Assembly (NCBI RefSeq): GCF_023101085.1 | Contig: NZ_CP064703.1 | Coordinates: 1,178,001-1,242,000, forward strand | Origin: Bradyrhizobium sp. 170 | GTDB lineage: Bacteria; Pseudomonadota; Alphaproteobacteria; Rhizobiales; Xanthobacteraceae | Length of the DNA: 64,000 nucleotides | Direction of reading: 5' to 3' | Shown here: piece by piece, positions 25,397 through 34,680 of the stretch | Numbering within the stretch: the stretch's first letter is position 1 | Layout: every line of letters starts with the position of its first letter | The notes under the pieces: model-generated | Databases searched by the model: none | Told to the model about the DNA's origin: nothing | What the model saw: the letters and a program-made list of their open reading frames with translations, nothing else | Position numbers and translations under genes: made by a program

Positions 25397-26887
25397 ATGA
25401 GTGCCTTGGTGATCAGTGGCGGCCGGGTGGTGGATCCGGCGAGCGGGATGGACGCCATTGGCGATGTGGCTGTTGTGGACGGCCGGATCACCGCTGTCGG
25501 CACCGGGCTCGGCAGCGCCGAGCGGGTGATCGACGCCACTGGCCTCGTGGTGGCGCCCGGCTTCATCGACCTGCACGCCCACGGCCAGTCGATCCCGGCC
25601 GACCGCATGCAGGCGTTCGACGGGGTGACGACGACGCTCGACCTCGAGGCGGGCGTATTGCCGGTTGCATCCTGGTATCGGCGCCAGGCCGCCAAGGGAC
25701 GCGTGCTGAACTACGGCGCCGCCGCCAACTGGGCGTTTGCGCGGATCGGCGCGATGACCGGCTCCAACGCCGAAAGCTCGCTGGAGGCGTTCGGCAATGC
25801 GATGCGCGATCGCCGCTGGATCGACAACGTGGCCAGCGACACGGAGGTCGCCGGCATCCTCGACCGCCTTGCAATCGGACTGAACGAGGGCGGCATCGGC
25901 ATCGGCATTCTCAACGCCTATGCCCCGGGCGCCGGCGTACAGGAGCTGACCGCGGTGTGCCAACTGGCGGCGGCGCATGATGTGGCGACCTTCACCCACG
26001 TCGCCTACATGTCCCGCATCGACCCGGAAAGCGCCGCGGAGGCCTATATCCGCCTGATCGGCTATGCCGGCGCCACCGGCGCGCACATGCACATCTGCCA
26101 CTTCAACTCTTCCAGCAAGACCGACGTCGAGCGTTGCGCTGTGCTGGTGGCCAAGGCGCAGGCGCAGGGCCTGCCGATCACGGTGGAGGCTTATCCGTAC
26201 GGCACCGGTTCGACGGTGCTGGCGGCGGCCTTCTTCAGCGATCCGGAGTTCGAGGCGCGCAATGGACTAGGCTACGATTCGGTGCAGCGCGTGACCGACG
26301 GGCGGCGCTTCCGCGACCGCAAGGAATTGCTGGCGGCGCAGGCGGAGGAGCCCTCCACGCTGGTGCTGTGGCATATCCTGGATACCGAGAACAATCCGCA
26401 CCATCGTGACCTCCTGGACATCTCGGTGCTCTATCCCGGCGGCGCGATCGCGTCCGACGCGATGCCCTGGACGCTGTCGGACGGCAGCCCTTACACCGGC
26501 GACGCCTGGCCGCTGCCTGATGACGCCACCTCGCATCCGCGTTCGGCGGGTTGCTTCACTCGTTTCATCCGCGAATGGGTGCGTGAGCGCAAGAAGCTGT
26601 CGCTCCTTGAAGGCATCCGCAAATGCGCCCTGATCCCGGCGGAGATCCTTTCCCACAGCACGCCCGCGATGCGCGCCAAGGGAAGGCTGCAGCCAGGCGC
26701 GGATGCCGACATTGTCGTGTTCGATTTCGATGCGCTGACCGACCGGGCGACGTTCTCGGCGATGAACCGTCCCGCAGAGGGCGTGCGGCATCTGGTGGTC
26801 AGCGGCGAGCCGCTGATATCAGATGGCGTGCTGGATGTGGCGGCGAGGCCCGGGCGGCCGGTGCGCCGGCCCGTTGCCGAGCGTTGA
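25397..26887 (+). CDS. D-aminoacylase-like metal-dependent amidohydrolase
   Basis: The 496-residue protein is an amidohydrolase-superfamily enzyme: HxH ligands in GFIDLHAHGQS (His60, His62), further metal/substrate residues in THVAYMSR and HMHICHFNSSS, a late Asp in AIASDAMPWTLSDG, and the C-terminal composite beta domain (GRLQPGADADIVVFD). The sequence is of the N-acyl-D-amino-acid deacylase group, which releases D-amino acids from N-acyl forms. It is followed at once by a COG0523 GTPase, perhaps its metallochaperone. Substrate not assignable; a dihydroorotase/hydantoinase-type role is an alternative. Confidence 0.82.
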   Translation: MSALVISGGRVVDPASGMDAIGDVAVVDGRITAVGTGLGSAERVIDATGLVVAPGFIDLHAHGQSIPADRMQAFDGVTTTLDLEAGVLPVASWYRRQAAKGRVLNYGAAANWAFARIGAMTGSNAESSLEAFGNAMRDRRWIDNVASDTEVAGILDRLAIGLNEGGIGIGILNAYAPGAGVQELTAVCQLAAAHDVATFTHVAYMSRIDPESAAEAYIRLIGYAGATGAHMHICHFNSSSKTDVERCAVLVAKAQAQGLPITVEAYPYGTGSTVLAAAFFSDPEFEARNGLGYDSVQRVTDGRRFRDRKELLAAQAEEPSTLVLWHILDTENNPHHRDLLDISVLYPGGAIASDAMPWTLSDGSPYTGDAWPLPDDATSHPRSAGCFTRFIREWVRERKKLSLLEGIRKCALIPAEILSHSTPAMRAKGRLQPGADADIVVFDFDALTDRATFSAMNRPAEGVRHLVVSGEPLISDGVLDVAARPGRPVRRPVAER

Positions 26888-26889
26888 TT

Positions 26890-27819
26890 GTGCCGGTCCC
26901 GATCCTGCTGGTGACCGGCTTCCTCGGGGCGGGCAAGACCACGGTCGTGAACCACCTGCTGGCGCATGCGGAGGGGCGGCGGATCGCCGCCGTGGTCAAC
27001 GATTTCGGCGCCATCAACATCGATGCGGAGCTGATCGCGGGCGCCAGCGATGGGGTGGTCAGCCTGAGCAACGGCTGCATCTGCTGTTCGCTGGAAGGCG
27101 ATCTCTTGCGCACGCTAGCCGCCCTGCTGCGGCGCGATCCGCGGCCGGAGTTCATCGTGATCGAAACCAGCGGGGTCGCCGATCCCTCGGACATCGTGCG
27201 CAACCTGATGGATCCCCTGATCTGGCGGGAGGCGCCGCTGGAAACGGTGCTGTGCGTGGTGGACGCGACGACAACGGAAGAAGCGTTGAACGACGCGCTG
27301 CTGCGGTCCCAGCTGCGGGCGGCCGACGTGGTAGCGCTGAGCAAAGTGGACCTGGTAGACGCGGCGGGTCGCGCGCAGCTGTGCGATGCCGTCCGGGCGC
27401 TGCGTCCGTCAGCGGTGGTGGTCGATGCCCTGCATGGCGAAGTCCCGGCCGTGTTGCTGTTCCCCGCGGACGTGGACCGCGTGCCGGCGCCGCGCGAGGT
27501 GGGGCCGCGACGGCCGGCGGCCGACCGGTTCGAGACGCTGAGCTGGACATCGGAACGGCCGGTGTCGCTCCAAAGGTTGCAGCAGGCGATTGGCCGGCTG
27601 GCGCCGAAGCTCGCGCGGGCGAAGGGGTTGTTCGAGACGGTGGAGCAGCCGGGACGGTTGACGGTGTTTCAGCTCGCCGGCGGGCGCGCGACGTTGGCTC
27701 CGGGCGAGCCGCTGGCGGCCGGGGCGCCGCGGGCACGGATCGTGTTCATTGCCGAGATCGGGGTTCTCTCGGCCGCCGAGATCGATGGGATCATGGGAAC
27801 GTGCATCGAAGCCGGGTGA
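26890..27819 (+). CDS. COG0523 G3E GTPase (CobW/ZNG-type putative metallochaperone)
   Basis: About 309 residues: P-loop GFLGAGKT (10-17), the metal-binding CxCC in GCICCSLEGD (Cys63, 65, 66), Walker B-like VIETSGVADP and SKVDL for guanine. The C-terminal CobW domain follows (from about 220). Such GTPases deliver zinc, cobalt or iron to client enzymes. GTG 26890 is taken; TTG 26884 would overlap the previous stop. The tight coupling to a metal-dependent amidohydrolase suggests that enzyme is the client. No Zur box or cobalamin genes are visible nearby. Confidence 0.85.
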   Translation: MPVPILLVTGFLGAGKTTVVNHLLAHAEGRRIAAVVNDFGAINIDAELIAGASDGVVSLSNGCICCSLEGDLLRTLAALLRRDPRPEFIVIETSGVADPSDIVRNLMDPLIWREAPLETVLCVVDATTTEEALNDALLRSQLRAADVVALSKVDLVDAAGRAQLCDAVRALRPSAVVVDALHGEVPAVLLFPADVDRVPAPREVGPRRPAADRFETLSWTSERPVSLQRLQQAIGRLAPKLARAKGLFETVEQPGRLTVFQLAGGRATLAPGEPLAAGAPRARIVFIAEIGVLSAAEIDGIMGTCIEAG

Positions 27820-27907
27820 GGCGAGGGGGCCGATCGCCTCCCCCTTGCGAAACTGTCGTGTCCGGCAATCGAATGCCGGACGCGACTGGAGCGCAATAAC
27901 GATCGTC

Positions 27908-28897
27908 TTACTTCTTATAGGCGGCGATCACGGCTTCACCATCGGGGCCGGCCTTCTTGAGCCAGTCGGCCGTCAACTGCTCCCCGATCTTCTCAAGGCC
28001 CGTCTTCAGAGCCGGAGGTGGCGGCAGCACCTTCATCTTGTTGGCCTGAAGCTGTTCGAGATACCACTTCGCCTTTTCTTCCGCGAGTTTCCAGCCGCGT
28101 TCTTCGGCGACCGCCGCCGCCTTGAGGATCGCTTCCTGGGTCGACTTGTCGAGCGCATCAAAAGCGGCCTTGTTGACGAAGGTCACGTTCTTCGGAATCC
28201 AGGCCTGCGTATCATAGAAATGCGTCATGGTTTCCCAGGCCTTGCTGTCGTAGCCGGTCGAGCCTGAGGTCATGAACGCGTTCACAACGCCGGTGGCCAG
28301 TGCCTGCGGCAGTTCCGCCGCCTGGATGGTGACAGGCTGCGCGCCGACAAGCTCGGCGATGCGCGAGGTGCCGACATTATAGGCGCGCCACTTCAAGCCT
28401 TTCATGTCCTCAACGGTGGCAAGGTCTTTCTTGGCATAAATGCCCTGCGGCCCCCACGGCACCGCGAAGAGAAGCATCAAACCCTGCGATGCGAGCTTCT
28501 TTTCGATCGCAGGTTTCGACGCCAGCCACAGCTTCTTGGCTGCCGGATAGCTCGTCGACAGGAACGGGATAACGTCGATGCCGAACATCGGATCTTCGTT
28601 CTCATGCAGCGAGATCAGGACCTCACCCGCCTGCGCCTGTCCGGTGGCGACCGCGCGCTTGATTTCCGGCGCCTTGAACAGCGAGGCGGCGGCATGCACG
28701 GTGATTTGCAGCTTGCCGCCGGTGGCATCGCCGACGTCCTTGGCAAACGCGATCAGGTTCACCGAATGCGGATTGTCCGCCGGATAGGCGGCTGGAAGAT
28801 TCCATTTGGTCTGCGCCACTGCTGGAACGACAAGTGCGGGAGCGGCAAGCGCCGCGACGCAGGCGGCCATGGCGCACGTCTTGATAAGCCTGAACAT
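27908..28897 (-). CDS. TRAP transporter solute-binding protein (DctP type)
   Basis: The 329-residue periplasmic protein has a signal peptide (ACVAALAAPALVVPAVAQ) and the DctP fold (KWNLPAAYPADNPHSVNLIAF; LKWRAYNVGTSRIAELVGA with the Arg that salt-bridges the substrate carboxylate; ELPQALATGVVNAFMTS). It captures an organic acid and hands it to the membrane subunits encoded just upstream in the operon. The ligand is unknown, but an anion is expected from the conserved Arg. Confidence 0.92.
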   Translation of the reverse strand: MFRLIKTCAMAACVAALAAPALVVPAVAQTKWNLPAAYPADNPHSVNLIAFAKDVGDATGGKLQITVHAAASLFKAPEIKRAVATGQAQAGEVLISLHENEDPMFGIDVIPFLSTSYPAAKKLWLASKPAIEKKLASQGLMLLFAVPWGPQGIYAKKDLATVEDMKGLKWRAYNVGTSRIAELVGAQPVTIQAAELPQALATGVVNAFMTSGSTGYDSKAWETMTHFYDTQAWIPKNVTFVNKAAFDALDKSTQEAILKAAAVAEERGWKLAEEKAKWYLEQLQANKMKVLPPPPALKTGLEKIGEQLTADWLKKAGPDGEAVIAAYKK

Positions 28898-28911
28898 GAC
28901 AATACCTTTCT

Positions 28912-30219
28912 CTAGCCAGGGAACGCTATCCGCGGCAGCAGCATCACGATAGCAGGAAAGACCGTGATGATGGCAACCGCCAGAACGAGCAAAAAGAAGA
29001 ACGGCAGGGCGGCCCTGGCGACCGTGTTGGAATCCTTGCCGCTCATGGTCTGCAGGACGAACAGATTAAAGCCGACGGGCGGGGAGACTTCGGCCATTTC
29101 CACCACCAGCACCAGGAAAATACCGAACCAGATCAGATCGAAGCCGGCCTGCTTCACCATCGGAATCACGATGGCGGTGGTCAGCACGATCATGGAAATG
29201 CCGTCGAGCGCCGTGCCGAGCACGATGTACATGACGGTCAGCGCCGCGATCAGCGCAAAGGGGCTGAGCTGGAGGCTGTTCACCCAGTTCGCGAGCGCCA
29301 GCGGGATGCCGGTATAGGCCATCGACGTGCCCATGTAGGAAGCGCCCGCCAGGATCAGCAGGATCATGCAATTGACCCGCGTCGCCCCCATGACGCTCGC
29401 CCAGAAGGACTCCCAGGTCAGCGCGCCTTGCCACCATGCAATGGCGAGCGAGCCCAACACGCCCCAGGCCGCGCATTCCGTCGCCGTCGCCCAGCCCATC
29501 AGCAGCGACAGAAAGACGAAAACGATCAGCAGCAGGCAAGGAATGAGATTGAGCGACTCTGCAATGCGCCTGCGAAGGCTCATCGGCGGATCGGCCGGCG
29601 GCGTGCGCGTCGGATTGGCGAGCGACCAGATCGCGATGTAGCCGGAATAGAGCGTCATTACCAACAGGCCCGGCAGAAATCCGGCGAGGAAAACCTGAAT
29701 GATGGAGACGTTCGCCTGCACCGCGTAGACCACCATGGTGATCGACGGCGGGATCAGAATGCCGAGCGTGCCCGCTCCGGCCAGAGAGCCGAGGCTCAGG
29801 TTTTCGTCATAGCCGCGCTTCTTCAATTCCGGTAGCGCAATCTTGGCAACCGTGGCGCAGGTCGCGGCTGACGATCCTGACACCGAACCGAATACGCCGC
29901 AGGCGAGCACATTGACGTGCATGAGCCGGCCCGGCAGCCAGTTCAGCCAGGGCGCAAATCCGCGAAACATTTCCTCCGACAGGCGCGTGCGGAACAGAAT
30001 TTCGCCCATCCAGATGAAGAGTGGCAAGGCCGCGAGCGACCACGATGCGCTGTTGCCCCACACCGTTGTCGCAAGCACGCTGCCCGCTGGAATGCTGCCG
30101 CCGGCGAATTGCATGCCGGCCCATCCCGTTGCCATCAAGGCGACGCCGATCCAGACGCCGGCACCGAGCAGCAGCGCAAGAAATCCGAGCAGGATAGCGG
30201 CGATGGAGAGAAGCTCCAT
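28912..30219 (-). CDS. TRAP transporter large permease (DctM type)
   Basis: The 435-residue protein has about 12 membrane segments, with GVFGSVSGSSAATCATVAKI, GTLGILIPPSITMVVYAV and EMAEVSPPVGFNLFVLQ, all typical of the sodium-coupled large subunit. Met at 30219 is chosen because it opens directly into the first membrane helix; the upstream frame overlaps dctQ. It is separated from the small-subunit gene by one base, so both are in one operon. Confidence 0.94.
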   Translation of the reverse strand: MELLSIAAILLGFLALLLGAGVWIGVALMATGWAGMQFAGGSIPAGSVLATTVWGNSASWSLAALPLFIWMGEILFRTRLSEEMFRGFAPWLNWLPGRLMHVNVLACGVFGSVSGSSAATCATVAKIALPELKKRGYDENLSLGSLAGAGTLGILIPPSITMVVYAVQANVSIIQVFLAGFLPGLLVMTLYSGYIAIWSLANPTRTPPADPPMSLRRRIAESLNLIPCLLLIVFVFLSLLMGWATATECAAWGVLGSLAIAWWQGALTWESFWASVMGATRVNCMILLILAGASYMGTSMAYTGIPLALANWVNSLQLSPFALIAALTVMYIVLGTALDGISMIVLTTAIVIPMVKQAGFDLIWFGIFLVLVVEMAEVSPPVGFNLFVLQTMSGKDSNTVARAALPFFFLLVLAVAIITVFPAIVMLLPRIAFPG

Positions 30220-30220
30220 G

Positions 30221-30766
30221 TCAGACCCCGCTCTGCATGGCGCGCTCGACGATCTCCTCGGCGCTCGTCGGCTTCGGGAATTCGTAGCGCGGCGCGAAGC
30301 CGCGTGCGACATGGACCAGTTCATCCACGAAAGCGATGAAGAGAATCACAAGGCCGCCACTGTAGCCGAGCTGCGGAATCCACAGCGGCACCGCGATGAC
30401 GCCCTGCGAAATGTCGGAAAACTTCCACGACTGCCAGGTCATGACCGCGGCATGCCACGCGAAAAAGCCGATGAAGCCAACGCCGACGAGGAGGGCTGCG
30501 ATCTCGACATAGTGGCGGACGTTGTCGTTGAGGCGGTCGATCAGAAGGCCGACGCGGATCATCTCGCCGTGTTTGAACGTATGCGCGAGCCCGAGGAAGG
30601 CCGTCGCCGCCATGCACCAGGAGATGAAATCGTCGCCCGCTGGAATATTGATGCCGAGCGGCCGGCCGGCCGACAGCAGCATCATCAGCACAAAAATCGC
30701 AATCAGGAAAAGTCCGGCGAGATAGCCGGAGAACAGATAGACTCGATCAAGAAACACGCGGATCAT
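30221..30766 (-). CDS. TRAP transporter small permease (DctQ type)
   Basis: The 181-residue protein has four membrane segments and the family pattern GDDFISWCMAATAFLGLAHTFKHGEMIRVGLL. It pairs with the large subunit to form the membrane complex. ATG 30766 follows GGAAGGA by 6 bases. The gene is first of the three TRAP genes and lies below the IclR gene on the same strand. Confidence 0.92.
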   Translation of the reverse strand: MIRVFLDRVYLFSGYLAGLFLIAIFVLMMLLSAGRPLGINIPAGDDFISWCMAATAFLGLAHTFKHGEMIRVGLLIDRLNDNVRHYVEIAALLVGVGFIGFFAWHAAVMTWQSWKFSDISQGVIAVPLWIPQLGYSGGLVILFIAFVDELVHVARGFAPRYEFPKPTSAEEIVERAMQSGV

Positions 30767-30789
30767 ACTGTGTCCTTCCCCTCGCACGC

Positions 30790-30809
30790 CTATTGCCCAC
30801 AAGCAATAG
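30790..30809. promoter_or_regulatory. Inverted repeat upstream of the TRAP operon
   Basis: CTATTGC-CCACAA-GCAATAG has perfect 7-bp arms and ends 24 bases before the small-permease start codon. The spacing and position suggest an operator or a leader hairpin. It does not resemble the palindrome next to the IclR gene. Confidence 0.45.
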
Positions 30810-30971
30810 AGGTGCCACTTCCGATAACCGTCCGCTTCCGGAAAGAGCCTATCGATCCTGGCCGTGGGCGGAAGCGGACCACCGAAATCAGTCCCCAGAA
30901 GGAGGCAGGGTTTCGGAATTGCTCAGGGCCGTCAAGGCCAAGCTCGCGGCGGACACGGTCAAGCCTAGCCC

Positions 30972-31751
30972 CTACTGCTGCAACGACGAGACGCTCGCCG
31001 CAATGTTGTCCGCCAGGGCTTTCACAAGAGGCACGTAGCGCTCGACGACGTCCGCGCGGTCGAGCGCCGACGTGAAGTAGGTCATGCCGACGGTTGCGAG
31101 CACGCGGTGGTTGACGATGATGGGAACGGCTATCGTGCCGGACGAGCGCGGCTCGACCATCGGGTCGCGTTCGGCAAAACCTTGCTTGCGGATCGTAGCC
31201 AGCAAAGCCAACGCTCGTTTGCGCTCGGTGGCGAGCTTGTCTTCGCTCTCCTGCGACCGGGTCAGCATGTCGAGCAGCATCAAGCGTTCGCTCATAGGGC
31301 AGAAGGCCAGATAGGCGCGCCCCAGCGCCCGCCCGAGCAGGCTGAGGTGCGTGTTGAGGGTGCCGTGAAACGGCGAGACCGGGCTGTCGGGAATAGTGCT
31401 GAAGCGGACCACGACAGAACTCCTGTCGAGGACGGCGATGGCGATCGGCCAGTGATATTGCCGGGTGAAGGCGAGCGCCCACGGGCGTGCGGCCTCCACC
31501 ACCAGCGGATCGCCGTGAAAGCCGTTGCTCAGCGATTTGACCCGCGAGGCGACCGCGTAGCCGCCCTGCCGCCGGTCGTTGGCGGCATAGCCCATCGCGC
31601 ACAGCGACTTCATCAACCGCACCACCGTCGATTTCGGCAGCCCCGTCGCCTTGTGCAGGCGATCGATCGAGGTGACGCGGTGGCGATTGAGTTCCTCCAG
31701 CAGCAGGAGCGAGCGCGAGGCGGCTTCGACGGTGTTGGTTTTGAGCGGCAT
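30972..31751 (-). CDS. IclR family transcriptional regulator
   Basis: The 259-residue protein has an N-terminal winged helix (SIDRLHKATGLPKSTVVRLM) and a C-terminal effector domain with GRAYLAFCP and DPMVEPRSSGTIAVPI. Such regulators control catabolic operons in response to aromatic or carboxylic acids. ATG 31751 is chosen as the domain starts right after; the frame is open to 31826. It is divergent from the aldolase operon and upstream of the TRAP genes, so it probably controls both. Confidence 0.92.
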   Translation of the reverse strand: MPLKTNTVEAASRSLLLLEELNRHRVTSIDRLHKATGLPKSTVVRLMKSLCAMGYAANDRRQGGYAVASRVKSLSNGFHGDPLVVEAARPWALAFTRQYHWPIAIAVLDRSSVVVRFSTIPDSPVSPFHGTLNTHLSLLGRALGRAYLAFCPMSERLMLLDMLTRSQESEDKLATERKRALALLATIRKQGFAERDPMVEPRSSGTIAVPIIVNHRVLATVGMTYFTSALDRADVVERYVPLVKALADNIAASVSSLQQ

Positions 31752-31757
31752 ATGGAA

Positions 31758-31772
31758 TTCCACCTGGTGGAA
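31758..31772. promoter_or_regulatory. Palindromic operator candidate for the IclR regulator
   Basis: TTCCACC-T-GGTGGAA is a perfect 7-bp inverted repeat with one central base, in the 135-base gap between the IclR gene and the divergent aldolase operon. TGGAA/TTCCA half-sites are common in IclR-family operators. It overlaps the likely ribosome binding site of the IclR gene, consistent with autoregulation. Confidence 0.6.
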
Positions 31773-31886
31773 CGCGGCGGAATAGCTATGGCCGACCGGC
31801 GCCCTCCCTGCAATGGTTTTCGCCAAGCGCCACGCCGGAGCCCGTCATCTGAAGGCGGCCCGTGCAGATGGCCGGGAGGAACAGCC

Positions 31887-32705
31887 GTGTCCGGAGACGT
31901 CGTCAGGCCGCATTTTTCATCATTCCGCCGCCGCTTCTCCGCGCGGCAGCACGTCGTCGGCTCGTTCATCAAGACGCCGACCACGCACGCGACCGAGATT
32001 TTTGGCGCGCTCGGCTATGATTTCGTCGTGATCGATGAGGAGCACGCGCCGATCGATCGCGCGATGACCGATGTCATGCTGCTGGCCGCGCGCGCCAGCA
32101 ACCTCGCCGGCATCGTGCGGGTGTCGTCGGATGATCCGGCCAAGATGCTGTCCTGCCTCGACTGCGGCGCAACCGGCGTGCTGGTGCCCCATGTCGCGAC
32201 CGTCGAGAAGGCGCGCGCGGTTGCGGCTGCCGCGCGATACCGCGGCGGGCGACGGGGCTATTCCGGCTCGGCCCGCGCCGGCGCCTATGGCGGCACGCCG
32301 ATGTGGGCCCTCGTCGATGAACAGGATGCATCGGTCTGCGCGATCGCGATGATCGAGGATCCCGAAGCGCTCGATCACATCGACGCCATCGCCGCCGTTG
32401 ACGGAATCCATGGGTTCTTCATCGGCCGTGGCGATCTCACCGTCGCCCTCGGCGCCAAATCGTCGGCCGATGCGTCCGTGAAGGATGCGGTTATCAGGAT
32501 CATTGCGGCGGCGAAGAAAGCCGTCAAGCCGGTCTGCGTGATGGTCGCGAGCGCAGCGGAAGCCAAGGATTTCGCCGGCCTCGGCGCCAGCGCCTTCATC
32601 ATCTCGTCCGATCAGGGTCAGATGCGCCGGGCCGCGGCGCAAACGCTCACCGATTTCAAAAACCTCGTGCAAACCACGGATGGCTCACATGTATCACAGC
32701 TCTGA
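31887..32705 (+). CDS. HpcH/HpaI family class II aldolase
   Basis: The 272-residue protein has FVVIDEEHAPID (catalytic His of the family), VPHVATVEKARAVA, MIEDPEALDHIDAIA with a metal-binding Glu and FFIGRGDLTVALG with the Asp ligand. It cleaves or forms 4-hydroxy-2-oxo acids through a pyruvate enolate. GTG 31887 is taken because GGAGGA lies 6 bases upstream. It is the first gene of a plus-strand operon divergent from IclR; the last 26 bases overlap the next gene. Confidence 0.88.
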   Translation: MSGDVVRPHFSSFRRRFSARQHVVGSFIKTPTTHATEIFGALGYDFVVIDEEHAPIDRAMTDVMLLAARASNLAGIVRVSSDDPAKMLSCLDCGATGVLVPHVATVEKARAVAAAARYRGGRRGYSGSARAGAYGGTPMWALVDEQDASVCAIAMIEDPEALDHIDAIAAVDGIHGFFIGRGDLTVALGAKSSADASVKDAVIRIIAAAKKAVKPVCVMVASAAEAKDFAGLGASAFIISSDQGQMRRAAAQTLTDFKNLVQTTDGSHVSQL

Positions 32706-33621
32706 TCCCCGCGCGGCGCTCGCCGCTGCTCCGGTCGGCACTAAACCCGCCGCCACTCATTTTGCAGGCGCCGAGTATGCGAAATTCTACGAAACGCCGC
32801 CGGCCGAGAATCAGAACGGCGCGCGTACCTGGTACGCCCGCGGCCAGAATTTCATCATCGCCTATAGCGACGCCGACAAGGGCGCGGTGCTGAGCCGGGC
32901 CGAGCAGCCCGACGAATATGTCGTGCTGCTTCCCGATCCGGGGGCGGGCGCCGAAATCGTGTGGGGCAATGAGCGCAAGGTCGTCAACGGTCACTCCATC
33001 ACTTTCGTGCCGGCGGGCGCTAGCTCTGTCGCGCTAAAGGGCGCCGCCAAGGTGGTGCGCATGATGACGACGCGATCGGTAGATCTCGCAAGACTGTGCT
33101 CAAATGCTGCGTCCTACGCGACGCCGCATCCCAATCTGCCGCCGTTCGAGCCGTGGCCGGAGGCGGCCGCGGGTGCGAAGATCCGCACCTACAGTCTCGA
33201 CGTCGCGGCAACGCCGGGCCGGTTCGGGCGGATCTTCCGCTGCTCGACCTTCATGGTGAACTTCCTCGAGCCGAAGAACGGTCCGCGCGATCCGGGCAAG
33301 ATGTCGCCGCATCACCATGACGATTTCGAGCAATGCTCGCTGGCGCTGGCGGGCACCTTCATTCATCACCTGCGCTGGCCCTGGACGACCGACATGGCCC
33401 AGTGGCGCAACGACGATCACGAGAGCTGCGGATCGCCTTCCGTCGCCGTGATCCCGCCGCCCTCCATTCACACCTCGCAGGCCGTCGATCCCAAGCTCAA
33501 CGTTCTCGTCGACATCTTCTGCCCGCCGCGCATGGATTTTTCGGCCAAGCCGGGCTGGGTGCTGAACGAAGACGATTATCCGATGCCCGCGCAAAACCCC
33601 GCCGGCAAATCCGCTGGCTGA
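32680..33621 (+). CDS. Cupin-like protein of unknown function
   Basis: The 313-residue protein has a two-lobed beta-rich pattern. Its second half has a His-rich metal-site candidate, KMSPHHHDDFEQCSLALAG, followed by FIHHLRWPW and HTSQAVDPKLNVLVDIFCPP, as in cupins. No signal peptide. It overlaps the aldolase gene by 26 bases, so they are co-translated. A dioxygenase or isomerase role on a sugar-acid or aromatic intermediate is possible, unproven. Confidence 0.65.
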   Translation: MAHMYHSSDPRAALAAAPVGTKPAATHFAGAEYAKFYETPPAENQNGARTWYARGQNFIIAYSDADKGAVLSRAEQPDEYVVLLPDPGAGAEIVWGNERKVVNGHSITFVPAGASSVALKGAAKVVRMMTTRSVDLARLCSNAASYATPHPNLPPFEPWPEAAAGAKIRTYSLDVAATPGRFGRIFRCSTFMVNFLEPKNGPRDPGKMSPHHHDDFEQCSLALAGTFIHHLRWPWTTDMAQWRNDDHESCGSPSVAVIPPPSIHTSQAVDPKLNVLVDIFCPPRMDFSAKPGWVLNEDDYPMPAQNPAGKSAG

Positions 33622-33650
33622 TACGTGCTCAACTGAAAGGGCCCCCGACC

Positions 33651-34622
33651 ATGGCCGACAAGCAAGTGTCTTACCCGACCACCGTGCCGCTGCCGCCGCT
33701 GTCGCGAGCCGCGGAAGTCGCTGAGCTTCTGGTTGGCGCGATCGATCTGCACTGCCATAGCGGTCCGGCGGCGATGCCGCGGATTCTCGATCATCACGAG
33801 GAACTGCTCGATGCGGCGGCCGCGAAATTCCGTGCCGTGCTCTACAAGGATCACTTCTATGCCGGCATGGCGCATGCGATCCTGCTGGAGAAGTTATTCC
33901 CAGAAACCAATGTAAAATTGTTCTCGGGCATTGTGTTGAACAATGCGTCGGGTGGCATCAACCCCCACGCCGTCGACCACGCGATCAAGCTCGGCGGCAA
34001 GATCGTCTGGATGCCGACGCTATCGGCGGCGAACCATATCAAGGCCATGGCGAGCGGAATTTCGACCTTTCCAAAGACCTCGCAGAAGATGCTCGATCCG
34101 ATTCCGCTTTCCGCGCTCGACGCCAACGGCAAGCTCACGGACGACACCAGGGAAGTCATCGATCTCATTGCCGAGGCGGACATCATCCTGGCCGGCGGTC
34201 ATCTGCCGGCCAGCGAACTGCACATCCTGTTCGACGAGGCGGCGCGGCGCGGCGTCAAGAAGATGATGGTCAATCATCCGACCTACATCGTCGGCTGCAA
34301 CGACACCGATATCCGGCAACTGGTCGCGATTGGCGTCAAGATGGAACACTCGATCTGCATGTTCATCGAAGGCAAATCCTTAAAGTACAGCCCGGATGAT
34401 CTCGCGCACCTGATCGAGGTGGCCGGCGTCGACAACACGATCCTGTCGTCCGACCTCGGGCTGCAGGGCTCGCAGCGTCCGGTCGATGGCTTCCGCAGCA
34501 TCACGCAGATCCTGCTCGACCTGCAGATGCCGCGCCCCGCCATCAGGAAGCTCATCAGCGACAACGCCGCGCGGTTCCTGAATCTTCCGGTGAGCCGGTC
34601 GGCCGCGCAGAACGCCGCCTAG
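33651..34622 (+). CDS. DUF6282 family protein (amidohydrolase-like)
   Basis: The 323-residue protein has HxH in AIDLHCHSGPA (His34, His36) and further candidate ligands in LAGGHLPASE and MMVNHPTYIVG, with a late Asp in ILSSDLGLQGS. The layout is that of a TIM-barrel metal hydrolase, and I assign it to DUF6282 from overall resemblance. The reaction is unknown. It is the third gene of the aldolase operon. Confidence 0.72.
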   Translation: MADKQVSYPTTVPLPPLSRAAEVAELLVGAIDLHCHSGPAAMPRILDHHEELLDAAAAKFRAVLYKDHFYAGMAHAILLEKLFPETNVKLFSGIVLNNASGGINPHAVDHAIKLGGKIVWMPTLSAANHIKAMASGISTFPKTSQKMLDPIPLSALDANGKLTDDTREVIDLIAEADIILAGGHLPASELHILFDEAARRGVKKMMVNHPTYIVGCNDTDIRQLVAIGVKMEHSICMFIEGKSLKYSPDDLAHLIEVAGVDNTILSSDLGLQGSQRPVDGFRSITQILLDLQMPRPAIRKLISDNAARFLNLPVSRSAAQNAA

Positions 34623-34680
34623 CAAGACGAGCGCAAAGACCGCGAAAAGCGGCGCGCATTATTTGGGGAGGAGGCTGATA

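Noticed and set aside
27824..27855. GC hairpin between the convergent GTPase and DctP genes as terminator
   Set aside because: The stem (GGGGG/CCCCC) can form but no T-run follows on either strand, so termination cannot be claimed.
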